A stretch of DNA of 64,000 nucleotides from JBBQVS01 sp964657325 (lineage in GTDB: Bacteria > Chloroflexota > Ktedonobacteria > Ktedonobacterales > Ktedonobacteraceae): assembly GCA_964657325.1 (NCBI GenBank), contig CAZZVE010000002.1, forward strand, positions 1 to 64,000. The letters run 5' to 3'. The notes beneath the pieces are model-generated. The model saw nothing but the letters and a program-made list of their open reading frames with translations. It did no database searches and had not been told where the DNA came from. Positions 15,425 to 22,925 of this stretch are shown here, piece by piece. Both the position numbers and the translations under genes were made by a program. How positions within the stretch are numbered: position 1 is the stretch's first letter; every line of letters begins with the position of its first letter.

Positions 15425-17113
15425 ATGACTCCCAACGCCTTCCCTTCGACAGGAATGAAAAGCAACAATAAGCTGTTCATAGTCAGTCTTATTGTCCTCT
15501 TCTCGCTACTTCTTACCGCCTGTGGTGGTGGCAACAGTAGCAAAAATTCAAGTGGTCAGACAGTTCTTAAGGTTGCTACGCAATCCTACGATTTCGCGCA
15601 GGCAGGCTTTAATCCCTATAATGGACATCCAAATGCAGGTGTGTTGGGCCTCGTGTATGAGACACTCTACTTTGTTAATATCAACGGTGGCGCATTCACG
15701 CCCATGCTCGCTACTGATTACAAGTGGAGTAGCGACAACACTCAGGTAACGTTTACCACTCGGCAGAACGTAAAGTGGAGTGATGGTAAGCCATTTACCG
15801 CGGATGATGTTGCATTCACCTTTAATCTCATGAAGCAATATCCAGCCGCTGATAGTAATGGTGTATGGAGTTATCTTAAAGACGTGACTGCACCTGATGC
15901 AAACACCGTCGTCATGACATTTCAAAAAGCGTATCCTCCCGTACTGGTTACGCTTGCGGGTCATGTCTATATCGTTCCCAAGCATATCTTCGCGTCAGTT
16001 GGCGATCCAACCAAGTACCTGACCGATAAGCCAATCGGCACTGGACCATTCACTTTAAGCAAATATCAGACAGACCTGGCGGTATACGTGAAGAATCCAA
16101 GCTACTGGCAGGCCGATCAGATCAAGATTGACCAGATTCGCTATCCAGAATACAAAGACAACTCGACGCTGCAACTAGCACTTCCTAAAGGCGAGGTTGA
16201 TTGGGCGGGCTACTTCTCACCTACGTTGCAACAGGACTTTGTAGCGAAGGACTCGGCACACAATCATCTCTTTATGGATGCCGTCAACCTGTATTCCATC
16301 TGTCCAAATCAAAAGGACCCGATAATCGGCGGTACGACAGGTTTACCCGTGCGTCTCGCTTTGAGTACAGCAATTGATCGCAACGCTATCGCGGCACAGG
16401 CAACGGCTGGCCTCGAACCCGCTGGCAGTATGACCGGACTCGTCCTTCCAACCGCAAAAGATTGGTTGGATGCGCAATACGGAAATCTGTCCTCGACCGC
16501 TGACACTGCTAAGGCAGAAAAGTATCTAACCGATGCAGGATACAAAAAGGGCAGCGATGGTATCTATCAAAAGAATGGCACACGCTTATCCCTTACATTG
16601 AGAAGTGTTGACTCCTATTCTGACTGGAACGCCGCCGCTAAACTGATTGCCGATCAAGCTAAAGCAGTTGGCATCGAGATCAAGAACGTTACTGTAGGTG
16701 AGGATAACTACTACACCTTACGTACTAATGGCAAGTATGACTATCAGTTGCAGTTCTGCGGTATGGTTGGTGGTCCCACCCCCTACTACCTGTACAATCA
16801 ATACCTGAATAGCAACCAGATTGGACAAGGCAAGTTCAACTTTGTGGCCTGGAACGATGCCACCACTGATAAGTATCTGAACCAGTACGCCTCGACTTCA
16901 GACGTAGCGGTACAGAAACAGGCAATTCAGGGTATCGAGAAGGTATTCGTGAATAACCAGCCCTTCATCCCATTATGGACTGGCGCGGACTATGACGAAT
17001 ACTCGACTAAGAACTTCACGGGCTGGCCTGACCAGAGCAACCCGTATTCGAGCGGTAGCCCGAATACCGGCCCTGACTATGAGCAAGTTATATTGCATCT
17101 ACGTCCCGTGTAG
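15425..17113 (+). CDS. Family-5 extracellular solute-binding lipoprotein (cluster 2)
   Basis: Binding lipoprotein of 562 residues with signal LFIVSLIVLFSLLLTAC and lipobox LTAC. SBP_bac_5 core: GLVYETLYFVNINGGAFTPML, NVKWSDGKPFTADDVAF. Clear paralogue of the cluster 1 protein, including the C-terminal FTGWPDQSNPY. AGGAG lies 8 bases before the ATG. It sits just after nagA, under a box shared with the amino-sugar deaminase gene, so N,N'-diacetylchitobiose or longer chito-oligosaccharides are the likely cargo (Vibrio chitobiose import also uses a family-5 protein). Confidence 0.9.
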   Translation: MTPNAFPSTGMKSNNKLFIVSLIVLFSLLLTACGGGNSSKNSSGQTVLKVATQSYDFAQAGFNPYNGHPNAGVLGLVYETLYFVNINGGAFTPMLATDYKWSSDNTQVTFTTRQNVKWSDGKPFTADDVAFTFNLMKQYPAADSNGVWSYLKDVTAPDANTVVMTFQKAYPPVLVTLAGHVYIVPKHIFASVGDPTKYLTDKPIGTGPFTLSKYQTDLAVYVKNPSYWQADQIKIDQIRYPEYKDNSTLQLALPKGEVDWAGYFSPTLQQDFVAKDSAHNHLFMDAVNLYSICPNQKDPIIGGTTGLPVRLALSTAIDRNAIAAQATAGLEPAGSMTGLVLPTAKDWLDAQYGNLSSTADTAKAEKYLTDAGYKKGSDGIYQKNGTRLSLTLRSVDSYSDWNAAAKLIADQAKAVGIEIKNVTVGEDNYYTLRTNGKYDYQLQFCGMVGGPTPYYLYNQYLNSNQIGQGKFNFVAWNDATTDKYLNQYASTSDVAVQKQAIQGIEKVFVNNQPFIPLWTGADYDEYSTKNFTGWPDQSNPYSSGSPNTGPDYEQVILHLRPV

Positions 17114-17131
17114 AAGCGTTTTATGGTAGTG

Positions 17132-17155
17132 CAGGGAGAACCAACGTTCTCCCTG
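17132..17155 (+). terminator. Hairpin between SBP and permease genes (cluster 2)
   Basis: Arms CAGGGAGAAC and GTTCTCCCTG (10 bp, perfect) with loop CAAC, 19 bases after the SBP stop and before the permease ribosome site. No T-run follows, so it probably acts as a partial terminator or 3'-end protector that lets SBP mRNA exceed permease mRNA. Confidence 0.65.
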
Positions 17156-17181
17156 TAGTATCAGATAGAAGGAGCCATGGT

Positions 17182-18180
17182 ATGCGTCACTTGTTGCGTC
17201 GCATTTCATTTTACCTGTTTGCCATCTGGATAGCGGTCACACTGGACTTTTTCATTCCCCGCTTAGCACCAGGCGACCCCGTGGCGGCAATCGTTGGCAA
17301 GATGTCCACAAAAGGCTATGTCACACCTGCGATGAAACAGACGCTTTCAGCAATGTTTGGCCTGGATACCCATGATCCCTTATGGTTGCAATATTTTAAG
17401 TATCTCGGCAACTTGTTTCATGGCGATTTAGGCAGCTCAATTCAGTATTTCCCCACTCCTGTTCTCAAGATTATCGGGCAAGATATCGGTTGGTCTGTTA
17501 TGCTTGGTGGAGTTGCTGTAGTTCTTAGTTTCGCCATCGGTTGTCTGCTCGGTATACTTGTGGCATGGAAGCGCGGTACATTGCTTGATACAATACTCTC
17601 GCCTGTGATGAACTTTTTATCGGCTATTCCTTACTTCTGGCTTGCCCTGATTTCGTTGTATGTCTTCTCCTATTTGTTAAGCTGGTTTCCTTTGTCGGGG
17701 GGCTATGACTCTGCGAACATTGACCCTGGCTTGACACTTGACTACATCGGAAGCGTCATTCAACACGCCTTTCTGCCTGCCTTGACGCTAATTATCTCCT
17801 CGCTAGCAGGATGGATGCTCACGATGCGTAACTCGATGATAACCACACTATCTGAGGATTACGTCTTAATGGCGAAGGCAAAAGGACTCCCAGAGGGACG
17901 CATCATGTTTTGGTACGCGGCGCGTAACGCAGTGTTACCAAACATCACTGGTTTCGCCATTGCTATTGGCGCGATTGTCGGCGGTCAGTTGCTTACCGAA
18001 ATGGTGTTTTCTTATCCAGGCATTGGCTACGCCCTTCTGCAAGCGGTCAATCAGCAAGATTATGCAATGGTGCAGAGCATTTTCCTCATTATTACGTTCG
18101 CCGTACTCGGAGCGAACTTTTTTGCCGATATGTTGTATGTCTTTCTCGATCCACGTGTGCGTACAGAAAGGAGTGTCTAA
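17182..18180 (+). CDS. ABC transporter permease (DppB type), cluster 2
   Basis: Membrane subunit, 332 residues, starting MRHLLRRISFYLFAIW with about six membrane segments, ATPase-contact loop LMAKAKGLPEGRI and C-terminal LDPRVRTERSV. Paralogue of the 6147-7130 permease. AAGGAG precedes the ATG. Followed after 3 bases by the DppC-like gene. No ATPase genes follow, so it likely borrows the DppD/DppF pair of cluster 1. Confidence 0.91.
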   Translation: MRHLLRRISFYLFAIWIAVTLDFFIPRLAPGDPVAAIVGKMSTKGYVTPAMKQTLSAMFGLDTHDPLWLQYFKYLGNLFHGDLGSSIQYFPTPVLKIIGQDIGWSVMLGGVAVVLSFAIGCLLGILVAWKRGTLLDTILSPVMNFLSAIPYFWLALISLYVFSYLLSWFPLSGGYDSANIDPGLTLDYIGSVIQHAFLPALTLIISSLAGWMLTMRNSMITTLSEDYVLMAKAKGLPEGRIMFWYAARNAVLPNITGFAIAIGAIVGGQLLTEMVFSYPGIGYALLQAVNQQDYAMVQSIFLIITFAVLGANFFADMLYVFLDPRVRTERSV

Positions 18181-18183
18181 ATC

Positions 18184-19137
18184 ATGCAAGAAGGACCGCG
18201 TAGCATGAGCATCACTCCTATCGCAATTGCACCTGACGAACCATTAGCCGCACGTGTGCTAGATGTACTACGTGCTGCATGGAAATCCATAACGATCAAT
18301 CGCAAGATGGCGGCGGGAAGTGCGATTCTGAGTTTCTTTATTCTCGTTGGTCTGATTGGACCATTCTTCATGACGATTGACCCAACCGCCACCTCTCATC
18401 TGTTCCTGGCTCCGCCATCCGCGGCACATTTGTTAGGGACAACGGTTGTAGGTGAGGACATTTTCAGTCAGTTGGTGTATGGTACTCGGACAAGTGTATT
18501 CTGGGGGCTAGGTACAGGCGTACTTGTGACGCTTCTCTCAATTGTAGTTGGTCTGATAAGCGGCTACTTTGGTGGACTGATTGATGATCTGCTCACACTC
18601 TTCACCAATGTTTCGCTTGTGCTGCCTGCTCTCCCATTGGCGATTGTGCTCGCGGCCTACTTTCCACGCGGACCGTTGACAATTTCGCTGGTGATAGTAT
18701 TCACAAACTGGGCATGGCAGGCACGCGTGCTACGTTCGCAAACGTTATCAATGCGAAATCGTGAGTTCGTTGAGGCTGCTCGTGCGAGTGGCGAGTATAC
18801 GTGGCGTATCATCTTCTTCGAGATTTTCCCTAACGAAATTGGTCTGGTCGTAGCAGGTTTTGTCAGTACCACAATTTATGTTGTTCTCACGTGGGCCGCC
18901 CTAGAGTTTCTCGGTCTCGGTGATGGTACCATTCCTAGCTGGGGTAGCATACTTTATTGGGCACAGCAAGCGGGCGCATTAGGGGGCGGTCTGTGGTGGT
19001 GGTTTGTGCCTCCTGGTGCCTGTATCGCAGTGCTTGGAGCGGGCCTTTCGCTCATCAACTTTGGCATCGACGAGATTGCAGACCCAAGGCTACGTGTGGA
19101 ACGCCCTGCCAAAGCCATAAAGGCGAAGACTATTTGA
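18184..19137 (+). CDS. ABC transporter permease (DppC type), cluster 2
   Basis: Membrane subunit, 317 residues, with REFVEAARASGEYTWR as ATPase-contact loop and C-terminal LINFGIDEIADPRLR. It lacks the 75-residue N-terminal tail of its paralogue at 5019-6140. Two starts are possible: ATG 18184, or ATG 18205 preceded by GAAGGA; I report the first. It ends 4 bases from the convergent UPF0309 gene. Confidence 0.9.
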   Translation: MQEGPRSMSITPIAIAPDEPLAARVLDVLRAAWKSITINRKMAAGSAILSFFILVGLIGPFFMTIDPTATSHLFLAPPSAAHLLGTTVVGEDIFSQLVYGTRTSVFWGLGTGVLVTLLSIVVGLISGYFGGLIDDLLTLFTNVSLVLPALPLAIVLAAYFPRGPLTISLVIVFTNWAWQARVLRSQTLSMRNREFVEAARASGEYTWRIIFFEIFPNEIGLVVAGFVSTTIYVVLTWAALEFLGLGDGTIPSWGSILYWAQQAGALGGGLWWWFVPPGACIAVLGAGLSLINFGIDEIADPRLRVERPAKAIKAKTI

Positions 19138-19141
19138 GGCC

Positions 19142-19897
19142 CTATCTCACGCGGCCTGCATAACGCTTAAGCAATTGCTCGCCTCGCTCGATGCCACCTG
19201 GAACGTTGTATGACACAAAAACAGGTGGCTCTATGCCCCGCTCAAGAAGACGCTGAATCGTTTCGGCGGTCAGCATTTGCGCGATAAGAACGGCGGCAAG
19301 CGAGGAAACAGAGCAGGCTTTGCCTCCCTGTGGTAGATCGAGTAAGGCATCGCCGAAAGGTCCACAATTGTCGATGACCACATCAGCGAGTTCATACAGC
19401 TTTTTACCTGATGGATGACGTGACACAGATTGTTGTGTGTGTGTAAGCGAGGTTATCACAGCTAGCTGATGCCCATGGACTTTCACACGTTGCGCAACCT
19501 CTACAATGGCGGCATTTGTCCCAGAATGTGAAGCGATGAGAAACATGTCTTGTGGCGCGATGGAATAGCAATTCAGTATCGCTTGACCAGCCGCAAGATC
19601 GCGCTCTATGTCTGGTTGCCGTACACGTGCAAGCGACCAGTTGGCATAAAGGGCAAGGTCTTCAAGGTCGATTTTATTGATTGGCACCAATCCACCTGCA
19701 CGACCTGCTAACTCCATTGCAATAGCTCGTGAATGGCCTGTACCATATACTTGAATGACTCCATTCTTCTCGATGCAGTTGGCGCAGAGCAATGCAACAT
19801 GCTGAATCGCCTCAACTTGTGTATGACGAATCCGCTCAAGCACCTTGAACGACTCTTGCCAGAAAAGTTCTAAGCCAATAGCTTGATTATCAGACAT
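19142..19897 (-). CDS. SIS-domain protein, UPF0309 family
   Basis: Phosphosugar-binding protein of 251 residues. A helical N-terminus (ERIRHTQVEAIQHVALLCA) is followed by GVIQVYGTGHSRAIAMELAGRAGGLVP, characteristic of UPF0309, and then IASHSGTNAAIVE, the sugar-phosphate loop. The reaction is not established for most members. A Streptomyces member (SCO4393) has, as far as I recall, been linked to GlcNAc-6-phosphate metabolism and toxicity, which would fit this locus. Transcribed after the SIS deaminase gene with a 20-base gap and GAGGAG ribosome site. Confidence 0.85.
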   Translation of the reverse strand: MSDNQAIGLELFWQESFKVLERIRHTQVEAIQHVALLCANCIEKNGVIQVYGTGHSRAIAMELAGRAGGLVPINKIDLEDLALYANWSLARVRQPDIERDLAAGQAILNCYSIAPQDMFLIASHSGTNAAIVEVAQRVKVHGHQLAVITSLTHTQQSVSRHPSGKKLYELADVVIDNCGPFGDALLDLPQGGKACSVSSLAAVLIAQMLTAETIQRLLERGIEPPVFVSYNVPGGIERGEQLLKRYAGRVR

Positions 19898-19917
19898 GAA
19901 AAACTTCTCCTCATTTG

Positions 19918-21054
19918 TTACATAGTGCGAGTGATCTTCGAGAGGCTACGTGGCTGATCGGGGTTCAAGCCCTTCTCTAAAGCGAGGTGCTGAGCAAAAA
20001 GTTGACCGACAACAATATACGCGAATGGCGCGAGTAACTCTGCAACACTAGTATCTATTAGAGTTGTAGAGCCTTTTCCTGCTCTACCTGCTTTGCGTAC
20101 AATGGCATTAGGAAAAGAGGGTAATGTCAGTTGTATTGGTACGGTTGCAAGGGCTAAGAGTTGCTGCTCTTCCGCGATTACAAGCGTATCCGCGCCACGT
20201 TCTCGTAGCCATTGCAGCAATGCGAGTGAGTCGGAGCTTGTATGTCCAGGTGGGGCAAAGACAATAATGGGTAAACTTCGTTCGACTAGTGCGGCAGGTC
20301 CATGTCGGAAGTCGGCAGTTGAGAACGGTGTAGCGATGACATAACACGTCTCTTCCAATTTGAGAGCTGTTTCACGGGCGTTGCAGTACTGAAATGTACG
20401 CCCAAGCACCACACAATCACGAGCGTAGACGTAGCGCGCCGCGACCTGTGTGATCCTCGTTTCGCTTGTAAGTGCCGCGGTCACAATGTCTGGAATGCTT
20501 TCAATGCTCTCTCGAAGTGCCTCATTACCCGCCATGAATGAGGCAAGCATCGCTAGCACGAGACACGTTGTGGTGTATGTCTTGGTGGCGGCAACGCTTA
20601 GTTCAGGGCCAGCATGACAGAGTAGTGTATATTCGGCGTGAGTTGCTAACAATGATTTCTCGGAATTAGTCACGCCTACTGTGAGTGCACCTGCAACACG
20701 TCCTTGTGCGACTACTTCCACGATATCGGGCGACTCGCCCGATTGTGAGATACCGATGACTAGTGTTTGCTCCAATTGAAGTGCCGCACCATAGAGCGTG
20801 TAGAGTGAAGGCGTGGCAAGTGCTACAGGAATACCATTCAAATACTGAAACAGATATTGCGCGTATAATGCGGCGTGATCGGATGTACCACGGGCCGCAA
20901 TGAGCACCATTTTCACGCCGCGCCGTTTTGCCTCCAGCGCAACCTGACGCACAATATCCTTTGTATGATCGAGTGTGCGCCGTAAAGCCACTGGTTGCTC
21001 ACAGATTTCTTGTAACATAAGCGTCTGCTGTACTGAACGAGCAGTTTCTGTCAC
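19918..21054 (-). CDS. Glucosamine-6-phosphate deaminase, SIS type (NagB-II/GlmS C-terminal-like)
   Basis: Likely converts glucosamine-6-phosphate to fructose-6-phosphate and ammonia. 378 residues with two SIS domains (about 45-180 and 210-345) like the isomerase half of GlmS but no glutaminase domain. Motifs: ISQSGESPDIVE, ELSVAATKTYT, RHGPAALVE and C-terminal NPDQPRSLSKI (GlmS has NxDQPRNLAKS). No classic NagB is visible, so this would fill that step after NagA. Start is GTG 21054 with AGGAGG six bases upstream. A tagatose/galactosamine deaminase (AgaS-like) role is less likely given the neighbours. Confidence 0.87.
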   Translation of the reverse strand: MTETARSVQQTLMLQEICEQPVALRRTLDHTKDIVRQVALEAKRRGVKMVLIAARGTSDHAALYAQYLFQYLNGIPVALATPSLYTLYGAALQLEQTLVIGISQSGESPDIVEVVAQGRVAGALTVGVTNSEKSLLATHAEYTLLCHAGPELSVAATKTYTTTCLVLAMLASFMAGNEALRESIESIPDIVTAALTSETRITQVAARYVYARDCVVLGRTFQYCNARETALKLEETCYVIATPFSTADFRHGPAALVERSLPIIVFAPPGHTSSDSLALLQWLRERGADTLVIAEEQQLLALATVPIQLTLPSFPNAIVRKAGRAGKGSTTLIDTSVAELLAPFAYIVVGQLFAQHLALEKGLNPDQPRSLSKITRTM

Positions 21055-21105
21055 TGGCCGCCTCCTCTATGTGCTGACAAGAGTTATAAGAGCTGATGCC
21101 TGTAG

Positions 21106-21148
21106 TGTATACTGCTTGCCTTTTATCTGTCAAGACATCTATACCACT
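21106..21148 (-). promoter_or_regulatory. Promoter and dre-like box of the SIS deaminase operon
   Basis: Minus strand -35 TTGACA (21128-21133), 16-base spacer, -10 TATACA (21106-21111). The box AGTGGTATAGATGTCT (complement of 21133-21148) touches the -35 exactly as in front of SBP cluster 2, and the two sites are identical over about 25 bases. This ties the deaminase to the NagR-type regulon. Confidence 0.7.
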
Positions 21149-21176
21149 AGATGTATATACTGATTTTAGCCTATAA

Positions 21177-21360
21177 ACTCTGACAATCAAAAGCAGTCAT
21201 TTTTCTCGGTAGGGGCGGCAATTCATTGCGCCCAAAGATGGGTCGGGAGGGGCTCGCGCTGAGAGCGTGAATCGTTGCAGACGCGTTGCCCTACCACCCC
21301 CATCTTTGGGCGCAATGAATTGCTGCCCCTACCGATATTTCTGTATTCGGTTATCAAAGT
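21177..21360. mobile_element. MITE-like inverted-repeat element, copy 2
   Basis: Core arms 21207-21242 and 21299-21334 (36 bases) are reverse complements with one mismatch and match copy 1 at 2613-2793. Outer ends ACTCTGACAATC and GGTTATCAAAGT form a weaker continuation, giving 184 bp. Interior GTTGC-N6-CGTTGCCC-like sequence is shared, and both copies point the same way. No ORF, no clear target duplication. Confidence 0.78.
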
Positions 21361-21465
21361 CCATCATGGAGCTAAAAAACGGAGAACGGCTTACCCTCCT
21401 CCGCTACAACGAGGTCAATACAAACATCTAACGTTCATTCTACTCGTGTAGCATTCTTGAGATGC

Positions 21466-22740
21466 TTAACAACTTCCAAGTTGTGTCCACACTCCTGCTG
21501 ACCCGCCCGGTACATCTGCCTCTGACCACCACTTCGCCTGCCATAGGAAGCCATTATATGTCACCTTACTACCGCCTACATATGCTGTGGACGAGTTCCA
21601 GGCAGCTATACCTGCACATGCCCCACCGCCTGTTGTTGGTGTTGGTGTGGAAGTTTGACCCGGTGTGGGCGTAGGTGTCTGACCAGAGGGTGGTGTGGGT
21701 GTAGATTGTGGTGGCGTAGCACCGCCGAACTGTACGATAATTTTGGTGAAATCCCAGTCGTTCTGTGGGACGCTGCTACATGTGCCGGAGAGAGTGCCGT
21801 TGTTGTTTGGTGGATTGCATTGACGATCACGATTGACCGACCAGTAGGTGAAGCGTCCCAGGGAATTGCTTTGAGCAAAGCCTAACAATGTTTGGAAGTC
21901 TGACTGGGAGAAGTACTCGCCACTATCGGTGCGCCCGTTCATCGATGAGACACCTTCATATCCATAAGCTTTAGCACTACTCCATCCAAAAGTGTTCATC
22001 AGGATCGTGTTAAAGCTCTGCAAGGCACTAATCTGACTGCTTGCTCCATTGAAGCCGCCATCAAACGGCATGATCGCAAAATTATTTGGTGTATAGCCTA
22101 GCGTTTTGGCATTGTTGAGAAGTTGCTGTCCAAAGTAGCCTGTACCGCTAGTCGTACCCGGTATGGTGATCGATTCGTAAAGTCCAGGGTTGTTCTGCTG
22201 CAATATTTGCGCAGCACCCAATTCGTTGTTGATGGCTGCTGCATTCTCGTACTCTGGCTCTTCCAGGTCAAAGTCGAGTGCGTGCAAGTTGTACTTGCTG
22301 ATAACTGTTTGCTCTGCTGCGGCAGTGGCCTGCGGAGTGCCACAGGTCTCGCCAAGTTTTGTGCCGCCATAGCCACCAAAGGAAACGACGACATCCCCAC
22401 CCGCGGCGCGGATGGCGTTAATAGTTGCTGCAGCTTGAGTGTCCGAGGAGATATTATCTAGCCCTGCGTCGCTTGCCCATGCTGGTGTGCAACCGCCATT
22501 GGCTAGAACGAACGCGAGCGTGAAGGCTTTAGCTCCGCTTGCTGACATAACCGAGGGCAGATTAGGAGGATTATTCGACAATGGCATCACGTAGGGTGCC
22601 GCGTTATACCAGTTGCTACTGACGGTAGGAGCCGCTTTCGCATGAGAGGGCCGCCAGTTGGACGCAATTGCGATGAGTACGATGAGCAGTAAACTAGCAA
22701 TGCTTATTGCTCTCAGTAGAACGTGTTTACTTACTTGCAT
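21466..22740 (-). CDS. Secreted GH18 chitinase with CBM5/12
   Basis: Secreted endo-chitinase, 424 residues. Signal peptide at 1-36 (LLRAISIASLLLIVLIAIAS). GH18 domain about 40-335 with SFGGYGG at 120-126 and catalytic DFDLE ending at Glu160. A Thr/Pro/Gln linker (about 337-372) leads to a chitin-binding type-3 module at 375-424 (AAWNSSTAYVGGSKVTYNG, WWSEADVPG). I start at ATG 22740, with GGGA upstream; the frame's earlier TTG is unlikely. The promoter region holds a TGGTATAGAC-type palindrome, placing the gene in the amino-sugar regulon. Confidence 0.93.
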   Translation of the reverse strand: MQVSKHVLLRAISIASLLLIVLIAIASNWRPSHAKAAPTVSSNWYNAAPYVMPLSNNPPNLPSVMSASGAKAFTLAFVLANGGCTPAWASDAGLDNISSDTQAAATINAIRAAGGDVVVSFGGYGGTKLGETCGTPQATAAAEQTVISKYNLHALDFDLEEPEYENAAAINNELGAAQILQQNNPGLYESITIPGTTSGTGYFGQQLLNNAKTLGYTPNNFAIMPFDGGFNGASSQISALQSFNTILMNTFGWSSAKAYGYEGVSSMNGRTDSGEYFSQSDFQTLLGFAQSNSLGRFTYWSVNRDRQCNPPNNNGTLSGTCSSVPQNDWDFTKIIVQFGGATPPQSTPTPPSGQTPTPTPGQTSTPTPTTGGGACAGIAAWNSSTAYVGGSKVTYNGFLWQAKWWSEADVPGGSAGVWTQLGSC

Positions 22741-22784
22741 GATGTTTCCCTTTTTTAAAAAGACGTAGTGTATCAAATGAACCT

Positions 22785-22818
22785 TAGTTTCAGTATAGAC
22801 ATATTAATGTCTATACCA
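22785..22818 (-). promoter_or_regulatory. Chitinase promoter with palindromic box
   Basis: GTATAGACAT-N4-ATGTCTATAC (22793-22816) is a perfect inverted repeat. On the minus strand it reads TGGTATAGACATTA, like the dre-like boxes at 15204 and 21133, and its end contributes a -10 TATACT. No good -35 is seen. It lies about 50 bases before the chitinase start. Confidence 0.6.
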
Positions 22819-22925
22819 GCTAAAGTAAGAATAGGTGAGTGATTTCCCAATAGCTCTAGCACAACCTCCAACGATAAAGCTGTTTATCATCTTGAAAAAC
22901 GTACTCACCATGTAACACAGAAAAG

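Larger units (their letters stand above)
21055..21465. other. Intergenic region with promoter and mobile repeat
   Basis: This 411-base stretch has no gene. It holds the promoter of the SIS deaminase gene (21106-21148), the second copy of the 180-bp inverted-repeat element (about 21177-21360) and about 100 bases after the chitinase stop in which I see nothing notable. Confidence 0.8.
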
